64,000 nucleotides of DNA from Cyclobacteriaceae bacterium (lineage in GTDB: Bacteria; Bacteroidota; Bacteroidia; Cytophagales; Cyclobacteriaceae): NCBI GenBank assembly GCA_020832375.1, contig JAFIEW010000005.1, positions 1 through 64,000 on the forward strand, read 5' to 3'. Positions 26,678 through 36,266 of the stretch are shown one piece after another. Both the position numbers and the translations under genes were made by a program. The first letter of the stretch is position 1. Every line of letters begins with the position of its first letter. The notes beneath the pieces are model-generated. The model ran no database searches, had not been told where the DNA came from, and saw nothing but the letters and a program-made list of their open reading frames with translations.

Positions 26678-27986
26678 TATTTTTAGATTTTATATCAGTT
26701 ATTTCCGATTCTATGGTATGATGATAAGACTGGGTTTTCATTTTATCTCCTTCTACTATTTTTTCAAGCAAGTGAATAGGAACACCATTCACTGTACTGA
26801 TGCTGTATCCTTGCCGAAGGAGCTTTTCGGGATCCATCAACTTCACCTTTTCTTCCATCAGTTCTAATTGACCTTTCGAACGGTCAATTTGTTTGTTTTT
26901 GTAGGTTCTTACCTGAAATACAGAGTGATTCAAATGGCTCAGTGCATCGGAGAGTAATTTTTTCGAATTACTTTTCATGTAGAAAACGGATTGGTTAATC
27001 TTATCTCTTTCCTTTACGAGTCGGTTTTGAGTTGTTTTTTGAAGGCTATGGTATATTTTCTGTAGCTCATATTTTTGTATGTGAAGCTCTTTAGCGGCTT
27101 TATCTTTTATTCTCAAAAATATTCTTTCAACTAGACTTTCATATTCTAGCATCTTATCTACGAGGAATATTGCTGCAGCTGTGGGCGTTTTTACCGAAGT
27201 ATGCGCCACCAAGTCCGAAATGGTTTCATCTCGATCATGACCTATTGCAGTAAGTATTGGTAAGGGAAACTGCGCAAGATGAGTGACTAAGTTCACATCA
27301 TCGAAGCAATCTAAGTCGAGGCCAGCACCACCACCACGCAGTATGATCGTCAGGTCATATTCTATTTCACTATTGAAAATTTTGATTAATGAATCTGTGA
27401 TAGATTCGGCAGCTTTATCACCTTGCATACTCGCCGCATAAAAATCTATATTAAAGCGATAGCCATATTCATTTTGTTCGAGTTGTCTTTTGAAGTCTCC
27501 ATAACCTGCGGCTGTAGCTGAACTGATAAGCGCTATTTTTTGACAAATCATAGGTATTTCGAGCTCACGATTCATATCGTAGATCCCTTCTTTTTTAAGC
27601 TGTTCTATGATTTGGTTTCTATTGGCTGCACGCTCTCCGAGGGTGAAATTTGGATCAATATCTAGTACATTAAGGCTTATGCCATAAACTTCATGAAAGT
27701 TAATATTGACTTTGCATAATACTTTCATACCCACAGATAACGACTTACCCGTAATGGACTCAAACCAACCCGAAATATTTCTATATTGATAAGCCCAAAT
27801 GGTAGCTCTCATTTTTGCTAAAATTTGACCCTCTTCTTTTTCCGCTAGGTCCAGATAGCAATGTCCTCGTGCGGTTTCTCGTATTTCAGCTATCTCAGCG
27901 ACTACCATATATTCAGCCTGACAATGCGCCTTTAGGATGTTTTTTATTTCTAGGTTAAGCTGTGAAAGACTGATTTCCTGCCTCAT
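26670..27986 (-). CDS. xseA: Exodeoxyribonuclease VII large subunit
   Basis: A 438-residue nuclease subunit. The N-terminal OB fold (about 1-105) is followed by the catalytic domain, with ISSATAAGYGDF, the ILRGGGAGLDLDCFDD signature and TAIGHDRDETISDLVAHTSVKTPTAAA, then a long coiled-coil region (about 275-390) that binds XseB copies. Length is normal. It lies 13 bases downstream of tamL on the same strand, so it may share its transcript. Confidence 0.95.
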   Translation of the reverse strand: MRQEISLSQLNLEIKNILKAHCQAEYMVVAEIAEIRETARGHCYLDLAEKEEGQILAKMRATIWAYQYRNISGWFESITGKSLSVGMKVLCKVNINFHEVYGISLNVLDIDPNFTLGERAANRNQIIEQLKKEGIYDMNRELEIPMICQKIALISSATAAGYGDFKRQLEQNEYGYRFNIDFYAASMQGDKAAESITDSLIKIFNSEIEYDLTIILRGGGAGLDLDCFDDVNLVTHLAQFPLPILTAIGHDRDETISDLVAHTSVKTPTAAAIFLVDKMLEYESLVERIFLRIKDKAAKELHIQKYELQKIYHSLQKTTQNRLVKERDKINQSVFYMKSNSKKLLSDALSHLNHSVFQVRTYKNKQIDRSKGQLELMEEKVKLMDPEKLLRQGYSISTVNGVPIHLLEKIVEGDKMKTQSYHHTIESEITDIKSKNNG

Positions 27987-27999
27987 ATTCTTAAGTTCA

Positions 28000-30420
28000 T
28001 TAAAATGGATAGCCTATACCGATATTGATCAGGATTTGTTCAGCCTCTCCAAAAGGTGGGTTTCTCCATAATTGAGGCAGCATAAACTTTTCTCCTGATG
28101 GTCTGGCTGGGTCGTATGCTTTTACCCCAAAGTCGAGTCTGAGCACCAAAAAGTTAAAATCTAATCTTAAGCCAAGCCCTGTACCAACAGCGATTTCATT
28201 AATTAAACTTTCTGCGGTAAACTCTGCCCCAGGTCTTGATTCTCGAAGCGAATTGGACCAAACGTTACCTGCATCGATGAAGAAAGCCCAATGAAAGAAT
28301 CCAAATAACTTAGCACGGTATTCCATACTTGCTTCAAGTAGTATTTCCCCAGGCTGCTCTAGTGAGTAATCAAAAAAGCCATCTTCAACAGGGTTTTCAT
28401 TAGGTTCTGAAGGAGGTGATGAGCCCAGACCCAGCCTACGAGGTCTCCAGGCTCTTAAACTATTTGTACCCCCAGCGAAGAAGTATTTTTCATATGGTAA
28501 TACATCTCCATTGTAAGGTCGAGCAAAACCTCCGTGTACTCGAAATGCCCAAAATTTATCTCTTGATATACGGATGTTTTTACGATAGTCTGCAAAAAAC
28601 TTAGCAAACTGAAAATATTCCAACCCTTGATTCGTGATAAAGTCTTTACCGAAAAAGTTGAGTAAGGTACCACCGCTTTCTGCATGTAATTTTAAAAAGG
28701 CGCCTGTTTCATTATTTAGACCGTAGTTATCAAAGTTAAATACCACGTTAAAAATCATACTGCTCACAAAAGAAGTACGAAAGGATTCGATCAGATTATT
28801 TCCTTGCAACTGAAACTCTTCCAGTCTATCTTGAAAGGCTGGGTCTAGTGTCGATTCAATTACCCTTAAGTCAGCTGGAGTAAAATTTATAAAGATATTG
28901 TCTTTGGCCTGCCAATTATAGGTGATCGAAGTATTTACGTTGGTTCTTACATATTCAGGTCTATTGATATAATTATAACCCATCAATAGCCTCGTCTTAG
29001 GGTTTCTTGCTCCTAGTTGATTTCTGATAGGCTCACTTAAAGGCAAGATAAACTGAGGAAAGATCAAACTTAAATTAGCTCCAAGCTCTGTACTTTGGAA
29101 TACATTGCCTACTTCTGTGGCAGATGCTACTCCCTCGATACCCGCTCTAAAGTTGAGCTCCATAATCTCAAGGCCTTGAAAAGGGTTTCTATTTTTCAGC
29201 GATAAATTATAGAATGGACCAGGAAAGCCTTGGCTCACTGTAAGGCCTGCCTCATTTGAAGTTTGGTACTTCTTCAATGGGCTTGTGATTATATTAGCAA
29301 TGAAATCACCCCCAGTTGTATCGTAGCTAATGTTTATAAACCTAAAAATATCCATATTACCCATTTGCCGCTGGGTATTTTGATGGTTTTGTATATTGTA
29401 GAGTTCGCCTTTTTGTAAAAAAACCCTTCTCCTTAAAATTTTCTCCGAATACTCTCTATTGAAGTAGCTAAAGGTTACACCACTTTCTCCCACCTGTGTT
29501 CTCTGCTCATTAGGAAGCTTAATGTGGGAGTCATAAGTTACAATGACAGAGTCAATTCTGAATTGCTTGTGTTGATCGCGATTACTAGGCTTAAGTACAT
29601 TTACTCGAACTGCAACAGCATGATCGCCTATGGTAGTATCTACTCGAAACCTTATGAACTGTTGGCTGAATTCAAAATACCCATTTTTCTTCAATAGTTC
29701 GTCGATTCTGCTTCTTTCAGCACTTAATACGTCTTGGTCAAATACGTCCCCTTTTTTTATCTTTTTCTCATTGGGGTGCGCCATGATGATTTCTAAAAGA
29801 GTACTATCACCCTGAGTATCGTAGAGAATACTATCAATTCTATGCGGACGATTTTCTTTTACTTTATAGGTGACAGTCGTTTTATTATTGCGTGTTTTAC
29901 TGCTGAGTTCTACTTCAGAGTTAATGTATCCTTTAAGTTTATAAAAGCTTCTTATCTGCTCTAAAGCTTGATAGGCTTTTGCACTATCATATACGCTCAC
30001 TTCTTCACCCCACTGCATCAGCATATTACCATCTTCGAGCTTATCCGTTTCCTTTTCTATTTTCCGCTCTTTTCTGCGCTCAAGTCGGGCCTGACGGCGG
30101 GGTCTATCCTCTGCCTTTTCTATTCTTCGACTGAACCTTCTTTCGTACTTTTCAATGTTTTTCTTGTGCTTCTCTTCATTGTAAAAGCGATCACCAATAC
30201 CATGAATATAAACATAGGGGGTAAAAGGAACGATAGGGAATTGCCTATTGGGCTTTTGACGAAAAAATCTCGCCAATCGCTCATTACTTAGGTTTCGGTT
30301 GCCTTCTATCTGTTGTTTGTATAGCACAGTTTCATCTTCTTCCAAGTATTTGACCCCAACGCAGCCAGAAAGAAGAAGCAAAAAGATAAATATTAAGTAA
30401 ATTCGCGTGTTCAAATTCAA
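28000..30420 (-). CDS. tamL: TamL-like BamA-family outer-membrane lipoprotein
   Basis: An 806-residue BamA/TamA (Omp85) protein carrying a lipoprotein signal (LIFIFLLLLSGCVG) instead of the usual signal peptide, the mark of Bacteroidota TamL. POTRA-like repeats cover roughly residues 30-400 after a basic, charged stretch (about 85-125, rich in Arg/Lys/Glu), and the 16-strand barrel fills the C-terminal half, ending IGIGYPF. It probably works with TamB in outer-membrane assembly, but tamB is not in the window. The start is a TTG; no ATG is available in frame. The divergent methyltransferase gene starts only 9 bases away. Confidence 0.85.
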   Translation of the reverse strand: MNLNTRIYLIFIFLLLLSGCVGVKYLEEDETVLYKQQIEGNRNLSNERLARFFRQKPNRQFPIVPFTPYVYIHGIGDRFYNEEKHKKNIEKYERRFSRRIEKAEDRPRRQARLERRKERKIEKETDKLEDGNMLMQWGEEVSVYDSAKAYQALEQIRSFYKLKGYINSEVELSSKTRNNKTTVTYKVKENRPHRIDSILYDTQGDSTLLEIIMAHPNEKKIKKGDVFDQDVLSAERSRIDELLKKNGYFEFSQQFIRFRVDTTIGDHAVAVRVNVLKPSNRDQHKQFRIDSVIVTYDSHIKLPNEQRTQVGESGVTFSYFNREYSEKILRRRVFLQKGELYNIQNHQNTQRQMGNMDIFRFINISYDTTGGDFIANIITSPLKKYQTSNEAGLTVSQGFPGPFYNLSLKNRNPFQGLEIMELNFRAGIEGVASATEVGNVFQSTELGANLSLIFPQFILPLSEPIRNQLGARNPKTRLLMGYNYINRPEYVRTNVNTSITYNWQAKDNIFINFTPADLRVIESTLDPAFQDRLEEFQLQGNNLIESFRTSFVSSMIFNVVFNFDNYGLNNETGAFLKLHAESGGTLLNFFGKDFITNQGLEYFQFAKFFADYRKNIRISRDKFWAFRVHGGFARPYNGDVLPYEKYFFAGGTNSLRAWRPRRLGLGSSPPSEPNENPVEDGFFDYSLEQPGEILLEASMEYRAKLFGFFHWAFFIDAGNVWSNSLRESRPGAEFTAESLINEIAVGTGLGLRLDFNFLVLRLDFGVKAYDPARPSGEKFMLPQLWRNPPFGEAEQILINIGIGYPF

Positions 30421-30429
30421 ATCGAAATT

Positions 30430-31173
30430 ATGCCTACCAACAATGATATTAAGCTTATAAAAAGTCTTTCACAAAAGAAGTACCGACAACTTGAAAGACT
30501 GTTTGTAGTTGAAGGAGAAAAATCTGTCCTTGAGGTGCTTGAGCATCCAAAGGCATTTTCTATCTTTCTTCTTTGGTGTACAGAAAACTTTGCACAAAAA
30601 TATGAAAATTTATTACCAACTTCCTATGAGATTGTTTCTTCTAAGTTACTCGAAAGGGTAGGCTCTTTTCAATCCAACGATTCTGCAGTAGTAGTCTTAG
30701 ATATTCCTCAAGATGTCAATTGCAACAACACATCCAATTTTTGTCTCTTTCTCGATCGTATCAACGACCCTGGTAATTTAGGCACACTGATTCGTTTGGC
30801 AGATTGGTACGGAGTAGACAATATTTTCTGCTCTGAAGATACTGTAGATTTTTACAATCCCAAGGTGATATCTGCGACTAAGGGTTCTTTTCTTCGAATT
30901 CAACCTCAATACGGCGATATTACCGCTTTTGTAAAATCATTTGAAGGTCAAGTTCTTGGTGCCTATCTTGAAGGTGAAAATATTCATCAGCTTGAAAGTC
31001 TAAAAACACCCTTAGGAATTGTTATTGGCAACGAAGCAGCTGGTATAAGTCCTGAATTGACGGCACTTATCGAAAGGAAAATCAGTATTCCCACTTTCGG
31101 TAATGCAGAGTCGCTCAATGCAGCCACTGCTGCCGCAGTTATTTTAGACAATTGCAGAAGACTGATGTCTTAG
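30430..31173 (+). CDS. SpoU-family RNA 2'-O-methyltransferase
   Basis: A 247-residue SPOUT enzyme that methylates ribose 2'-OH in rRNA or tRNA using S-adenosylmethionine. The N-terminal substrate-binding domain (about 5-95) precedes the knotted catalytic domain, with LDRINDPGNLGTLIRLADW, GIVIGNEAAGISPE and the C-terminal PTFGNAESLNAATAAAVILD, all diagnostic. It is related to RlmB and TrmH, but the exact target nucleotide cannot be told. It is divergent from tamL with almost no spacer and may be the first gene of the plus-strand run that continues at 31203. Confidence 0.92.
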   Translation: MPTNNDIKLIKSLSQKKYRQLERLFVVEGEKSVLEVLEHPKAFSIFLLWCTENFAQKYENLLPTSYEIVSSKLLERVGSFQSNDSAVVVLDIPQDVNCNNTSNFCLFLDRINDPGNLGTLIRLADWYGVDNIFCSEDTVDFYNPKVISATKGSFLRIQPQYGDITAFVKSFEGQVLGAYLEGENIHQLESLKTPLGIVIGNEAAGISPELTALIERKISIPTFGNAESLNAATAAAVILDNCRRLMS

Positions 31174-31202
31174 CTTTTTAAATATAACATTGAGCGTAAT
31201 TT

Positions 31203-32336
31203 ATGAATGCTAACTTTTATTTCTTTCTTGCGCTAAGTGTGCTCTTGCCGCTGATCATTCATTTGATTTCAAAAAAAAGGAACAGCAAAATATTTGTAGG
31301 ATCTGTTAAAGCCTTTGAAGAGCGTACCCCACCACAGGCGAAGAGCATCCGTCTTTCAGATCTGCCAACGCTTTTCATTCGTGTCTTTTTGCTGTCCGCC
31401 TTGAGTTTTGCGATTTTTTATGGTCATTTATTTAATGCTACACAAAGTAAGACATCGCTCTTTTTATATCCTGAAGGACAACTTGACCAGTGGACAGCCT
31501 TGCTTGAGGATAGAACGGAAGACTTTAAGCGGTACGCTTATCTACCGACCTTACACATCCTTGATTCTATTATACACGGGCTGATCGATCATGACTACGA
31601 GAGGGTACTATGGGTGGCGCCTTTTCGGCATATGCATCAGCCGCTACTTGAGCATTATCCAAAATCTATAGAGGTATTCAGCTACACACCTGATGAGGCA
31701 CTGATACATGCGGTAGCCTACGATTCACTCACCCATGTCTGGATACTTCAAAACCAACAAATTAGGCAGCTTGAGTTGCTCACTGACAGTGTCGAGTTAT
31801 CCAGTATTTATTTTCTGAAGCTCTCTTCAGAGGGAGAAGCTTTTTTATTTGCGAGGAATGAGGGTAGTCATCGGCTTGTTGATAAAGTTAAAGTGCATAG
31901 TGCCTTCCGAAGCATTCCTGTTGATAGCAGTGATGCTCAACTCAATCAGATTACTCAATTAGTCAACGAACAGCTTCCTGCGTTTTCATCCCACACAAAA
32001 AAAATAGGAAAAACGGCTCATCCTAATATTCTTTCTAAAATCACTCATGTGGAGGAAGATAGCCTTTCTATCGTCTTACCGACTTGGGAGGAAGGTTATG
32101 TTTTTGAAAATCGAGGTCAGCTTGAGCTGTTGGCTTGGTCGCAGCAGCTGGGTATGGATGTCGAAATGGCGATGAGTCAGTTCTTTTTCATGGATGAAGG
32201 CTATCAAAGGGTAGAGAGAAATACGGTCTTAGAAAATGAAGAAAAAACACCCTCTTCCTTGTTGCTGTTTTTGATTATGTTAGCAATCTTTTGGGAGTAT
32301 TTTCGGTTAAGACATCAATCTAAAAACGCTATTTAA
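31203..32336 (+). CDS. BatA-like N-terminal membrane protein
   Basis: A 377-residue membrane protein. The first 85 residues match the BatA N-terminal domain: a hydrophobic start (FFLALSVLLPLIIHLISKKR), FVGSVKAFEERTPPQAKSIRLSDLPTLFIRVFLLSALSFAIFYG with a second helix, and a final helix at about 350-366. The middle is a soluble periplasmic segment lacking a clear VWA MIDAS. It is the first of three tightly packed genes with the DUF4175 protein and another membrane protein, a common Bacteroidota cluster of unknown role possibly linked to envelope stress. Confidence 0.75.
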   Translation: MNANFYFFLALSVLLPLIIHLISKKRNSKIFVGSVKAFEERTPPQAKSIRLSDLPTLFIRVFLLSALSFAIFYGHLFNATQSKTSLFLYPEGQLDQWTALLEDRTEDFKRYAYLPTLHILDSIIHGLIDHDYERVLWVAPFRHMHQPLLEHYPKSIEVFSYTPDEALIHAVAYDSLTHVWILQNQQIRQLELLTDSVELSSIYFLKLSSEGEAFLFARNEGSHRLVDKVKVHSAFRSIPVDSSDAQLNQITQLVNEQLPAFSSHTKKIGKTAHPNILSKITHVEEDSLSIVLPTWEEGYVFENRGQLELLAWSQQLGMDVEMAMSQFFFMDEGYQRVERNTVLENEEKTPSSLLLFLIMLAIFWEYFRLRHQSKNAI

Positions 32337-32382
32337 GGGTTTGACCACCATTGAAGCAATAAAAAAAGCAAAATAGAGAGAT

Positions 32383-34560
32383 ATGGAAAAGGATTTGCTT
32401 GATATAATATTAAAAAAGTACAAAACCCGAAGACTATTACGGCTAGTGGTCATAGCCGGCTATGCGGCTTTCATTACTATTGCTTGCGGTATGATTATGT
32501 CACTAAGCCTTTGGTTTTTAGTTAGTATAGCGTCAGCATTATTTCTTTTGATATTGATATTGGGCTTATTTCGAATTCCTCAAGATCAGGATATTTTAAA
32601 AATACTTCACGAGCAAAATCCCCAGTTTAAAAATGCACTCCCTGTACTAGCTCTAAAAGAACCCAATGAACTCAATCGGCTCTTGATATCTCAATTGCGA
32701 GACAATTTAAGTGGTATTCAATATCCAATCCTTTTCTCTTCAAAAATTATTTCAATCGCTTTAGCACTAGCCATTTTACCCGTGATGAGTTGGGCATTTG
32801 CCTTCTGGGGAAAAGAAAAAGAAAGTGATATTACCGCTTTAGTGTCTCAAGAGTTACAAAGTCAAGATAAGCCTGAAAAGGAGAGAAAGGCATTGATCCA
32901 ATCACTTGAAATTGTTGTTGTACCGCCGGCATATACTCAGCGAAAGTCTTTTGAAGCACATCCTAACGAAAATAATAGGGTGCCACAGGGCAGTAAGCTT
33001 CATTTTAGACTTGCGGCTAGTAAGGAGGTCGAGCATGTAGGCTTGAGCAATCGCGCTTTTAAAGCAACTGACAAAAGTGAGTATGTTCTTGATTATACAG
33101 CAAAGCGGTCAGAGGTCTTGGTAGTTCAGGCAAAGAGTGAGCAGGGTATTCATCAAAATAAAGAAGTCGGTATTGAATTGATAACTGATCAAGCTCCCGA
33201 GATCATTCTCAGTACAACTATAGGTATGGTTTTAGCAGCAGATACTCAATCAATTCCTATTGAATTAAAAACTTCAGATGACTATGGCGTAAGCCAAGTG
33301 TTTTTCGATCTTACTCATGCACAAGGGCAAGGCGAGAGTGTGCGATTCAAATCAAAAAAATGGCAGGCTTATGATGCCAAATCCACCTTCGGTAAGCGGC
33401 CAGCATTCAGTGAAAATATCGAACTGAAGGATTTCAAATTGGAGGAAGGTGATGAAATTTATCTCTTCGCAGAAGCAACTGATTATGCCGGCAATACGGG
33501 TAGATCGGAGGTGATGCGCTTTAGAGTAGGCAATGACGATCCTATTCGGTTTGAAATGAGTGCCGATTTAGGCTTAGACGAACTTCCTGAGTATTTCCGC
33601 TCGCAGCGACAGCTTATTATTGACACTGAGGAGATGATTGCTCAAGGTTGGGATGAGCGCTCAGCAAGTGATTTAGAAAAAAGTAATCAACTGGGCATTG
33701 ATCAAAAACTTCTTAGGTTGCGTTATGGTCAGTTTTTGGGGGAGGAGTTGGAAACTATTATAGGAGCCAGTGGTGCGGTCGAATTTCACGATCACGACCA
33801 CGACCATGATCACGACCACGACCACGACCACGACCACCATGATCACCATGATCACGATCATCATGGGCATGGGCATGGGCACGACCATCACCATCATCAT
33901 CACGATGAAGAGGATGACCCTGAAGCCAAGCCAGATCTGTTAGAACCATTCATTCATGTACATGATCATGCTTCCCTCACCAGTTTTTTGGATGAGGACA
34001 TTAAAAAAACATTAAGAGAAGCACTTAAGCAGATGTGGGAGGCTGAGCTTCGCCTTCGCACGAAACGTCCAGAGGCTTCACTACCTTACCAATACAATGC
34101 ATTGGAGCTGATCAAGACCGTTCAGCGTAAGTCTAGGGTGTATTTACATAAAACAGCTGAAAGGCTACCTACCTTCAATGAGGGTGAAAAGCGGCTTAGC
34201 GGTCGCTATGAGGAAGTGAAAAACGAATTACCCAAAGGGGAAAGTAAGGTAAAAGATGAGTTCAGGCAGTATGTATTTGAGCTTTTGGCAAAAATCGCTG
34301 CACCTAGCAAGAAAGATGTAGACTTTGCGCCTCTCATCAGTGAGCTTGAGCGGCAGGTAGCTGCTGAGCCACAGTGGCTTCCTGTGCTGTCAGCCGCTTA
34401 TCGTTTACAACGATTTGAAGAAGACGCTCGACAAGAGGATAGCGATTTACTGTACCGATACCTTGTGAAAACAACTCGCGCTGATGAAATCAGTCGGACT
34501 GAACAACAGCTTACGGAACTCTATCAAGAATACCTTCACCGAATCAACCAAAAAGATTAA
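32383..34560 (+). CDS. DUF4175 membrane protein with His/Asp-repeat insert
   Basis: A 725-residue protein with two N-terminal helices (about 17-65) and another at about 115-137, then a large beta-rich extracytoplasmic part and a helical C-terminus, as in DUF4175 proteins of Bacteroidota. At residues 469-508 is a run of alternating His and Asp (HDHDHDHDHD..., then HHHHHH and DEEDD), encoded by near-repeats of GATCAC/GACCAC. Such a stretch should bind divalent metals such as Zn, Ni or Cu. Its stop and the next gene's start overlap (TAATG), so the genes are coupled. No function is established for the family. Confidence 0.8.
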   Translation: MEKDLLDIILKKYKTRRLLRLVVIAGYAAFITIACGMIMSLSLWFLVSIASALFLLILILGLFRIPQDQDILKILHEQNPQFKNALPVLALKEPNELNRLLISQLRDNLSGIQYPILFSSKIISIALALAILPVMSWAFAFWGKEKESDITALVSQELQSQDKPEKERKALIQSLEIVVVPPAYTQRKSFEAHPNENNRVPQGSKLHFRLAASKEVEHVGLSNRAFKATDKSEYVLDYTAKRSEVLVVQAKSEQGIHQNKEVGIELITDQAPEIILSTTIGMVLAADTQSIPIELKTSDDYGVSQVFFDLTHAQGQGESVRFKSKKWQAYDAKSTFGKRPAFSENIELKDFKLEEGDEIYLFAEATDYAGNTGRSEVMRFRVGNDDPIRFEMSADLGLDELPEYFRSQRQLIIDTEEMIAQGWDERSASDLEKSNQLGIDQKLLRLRYGQFLGEELETIIGASGAVEFHDHDHDHDHDHDHDHDHHDHHDHDHHGHGHGHDHHHHHHDEEDDPEAKPDLLEPFIHVHDHASLTSFLDEDIKKTLREALKQMWEAELRLRTKRPEASLPYQYNALELIKTVQRKSRVYLHKTAERLPTFNEGEKRLSGRYEEVKNELPKGESKVKDEFRQYVFELLAKIAAPSKKDVDFAPLISELERQVAAEPQWLPVLSAAYRLQRFEEDARQEDSDLLYRYLVKTTRADEISRTEQQLTELYQEYLHRINQKD
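33786..33905 (+). repeat. In-frame His/Asp codon repeat tract
   Basis: About 120 bases of CAC/CAT and GAT/GAC codons inside the DUF4175 gene. The codons are synonymously mixed rather than identical, indicating selection for the amino-acid pattern and not a recent slippage event alone. Confidence 0.85.
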
Positions 34561-36266
34561 TGGATTCAAGCTCTTCTATAGATTGGTTTCCCCACCTATA
34601 TGCTAGTTGGGATTTGGTTTTTAAGCTTGTATCTGCCGTGATTTGGCTTATGCTTGTTGGCTTTAGCTTGTGGAAAAAACAATTTTTTATCGGGGGATGC
34701 TACTTACTTTTGGGGCCATTGCTTTATTTTACCTTTTTCCCACCTGCCATCTTGAAAAGCCAAAAGGTAGAAGTGATCCGCATATTGGATGAATCCGATG
34801 AATCAGCAGAGAAGGTGTGGGTCGCGGATGAGCAATTGTATGATCGTGTTCTTGAGGCAGAAAAACCCCTCAGGCTCCAGTGGGAGTCTTGCAAAAACCC
34901 TTACGGTTTATCGCTTCACCACATAGCAGGTGTCAGACTAGAAGTAAATCAGTCAAAAAAATGCGAATCAAGAGGTGTCACGGCATTTGATTATCAGGTG
35001 AGATTGTCTTACGGTGATTCACTACCCATTTTAGTCACCAATGCTCAATCAGGCCAAATTCTTCTTCTTGATCATACTGCTGATACACTACTTTCGAGAC
35101 GCTTACTGTCGGGTAGTCATCAGTTAAAACTGGGTAATCTTCCAGTAGGTAGGCAAGCGCTTGAGCTTTTTTTTAGTGGGGATGAGGGGGTAAATGAATC
35201 CCAACGCTTTCACATCGAAGTTTTACCTTTCGAATCTTTGAGGTTTTTGTTTTTGGAAGGAAGTCCCAATGAAGAGTTAAAACGATTGCGTGCATTGCTA
35301 GGCTCCATGCAGCATGATGTTGCCGTGAGAACTTACCTTGCGCCAGAGAGGTATTTTGACCGCCTGCAAAATGACGCTATGCCTATCCAAATCAATGCTA
35401 AGCTCAAGGAACGTTATGATGTCTTAGTACTAAGCAACCAAGTCATTGCACAACTCTCATCCCAAGAAAAAAACATGATAAAGGCATTAATAGATAAAAA
35501 TGCCTTTCGTGCGGTGTTCTTTCATGGGAATGATGAGGCCCTAGGATGGATTCCTAATAGTTTACTACCAAGCTACAAAAGGGTAAATCGTAAACTCAGA
35601 CCAGAGGATTGGGTACATATGAAAAGCGATGTCAGTTGGAATGAGGAGTTTTTTATAGCGGGCGAAAAGAAAGGATCATTACCGCCTGTATTTGATGTAA
35701 AGCGAGTATCTCAGCAAAGCAATTGGGGCTTTAGTAGTGTTCAGCAAGCTTATCAAATGCAGCTCAGCGGCGAAAAGGAGCTTTACCGTAGGTTGTGGGT
35801 GCAGTTTTTCAACGATCTCATCCCGCCTAACTTTCATCAACTTCAATGGATTAGGCCAAGTGCAGCTTTATCATCTGCAAAATATATCTACGGCATAGGT
35901 AGAGATGAGAGCTTAGAGCTAATCGCTCGAAAAGCAGAAGCGAAGGAGCTGCCTATGCAACCAAAAAAAATTCCATTGGGTGATGAACGACTATATTTAT
36001 ATGCTTTAAATCAGCTTGAAGAAGGTATGGAATATGAATTGAAATCAGCTGATGGCAATGCACTATTATATCATTATGCTGATGATGACTTGTTATCTTC
36101 TTTAAAGCTGAAAAGAGACCGTGAGCGTTTTGATACCAGCTTCTCGAGTGATTTTGATAATAATCAAAAAGTGTATGAGACCTTAGACCGCAAGTATTTA
36201 TTGTTTGTCATTTTTATTCTTTTATTTGTCATTTGGATTTATCCAAGAATATTTAATGATCATTAG
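34560..36266 (+). CDS. Membrane protein of the BatA/DUF4175 cluster
   Basis: A 568-residue protein with two N-terminal helices (about 15-33 and 43-62), a soluble periplasmic part and a C-terminal helix (LLFVIFILLFVIWIYPRIF). The segment FLFLEGSPNEELKRLRALL followed by YDVLVLSNQVIAQLSSQEKNMIKALI resembles the glutamine-amidotransferase-like fold found in other proteins of Bat-type clusters, without a catalytic Cys that I can see. It starts inside the stop codon of the DUF4175 gene. The function is unknown; it probably forms an envelope complex with its two upstream neighbours. Confidence 0.7.
   Translation: MDSSSSIDWFPHLYASWDLVFKLVSAVIWLMLVGFSLWKKQFFIGGCYLLLGPLLYFTFFPPAILKSQKVEVIRILDESDESAEKVWVADEQLYDRVLEAEKPLRLQWESCKNPYGLSLHHIAGVRLEVNQSKKCESRGVTAFDYQVRLSYGDSLPILVTNAQSGQILLLDHTADTLLSRRLLSGSHQLKLGNLPVGRQALELFFSGDEGVNESQRFHIEVLPFESLRFLFLEGSPNEELKRLRALLGSMQHDVAVRTYLAPERYFDRLQNDAMPIQINAKLKERYDVLVLSNQVIAQLSSQEKNMIKALIDKNAFRAVFFHGNDEALGWIPNSLLPSYKRVNRKLRPEDWVHMKSDVSWNEEFFIAGEKKGSLPPVFDVKRVSQQSNWGFSSVQQAYQMQLSGEKELYRRLWVQFFNDLIPPNFHQLQWIRPSAALSSAKYIYGIGRDESLELIARKAEAKELPMQPKKIPLGDERLYLYALNQLEEGMEYELKSADGNALLYHYADDDLLSSLKLKRDRERFDTSFSSDFDNNQKVYETLDRKYLLFVIFILLFVIWIYPRIFNDH

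Noticed and set aside
33786-33905. CRISPR-like short tandem repeat
   Set aside because: The repeats are in-frame His/Asp codons inside a gene, without unique spacers; no CRISPR array was seen anywhere.
33673-33949. Minus-strand Met/Val-rich and His/Arg/Gly-rich frames
   Set aside because: They are mirror readings of the His/Asp codon repeat in the DUF4175 gene, of low complexity and without a start context.
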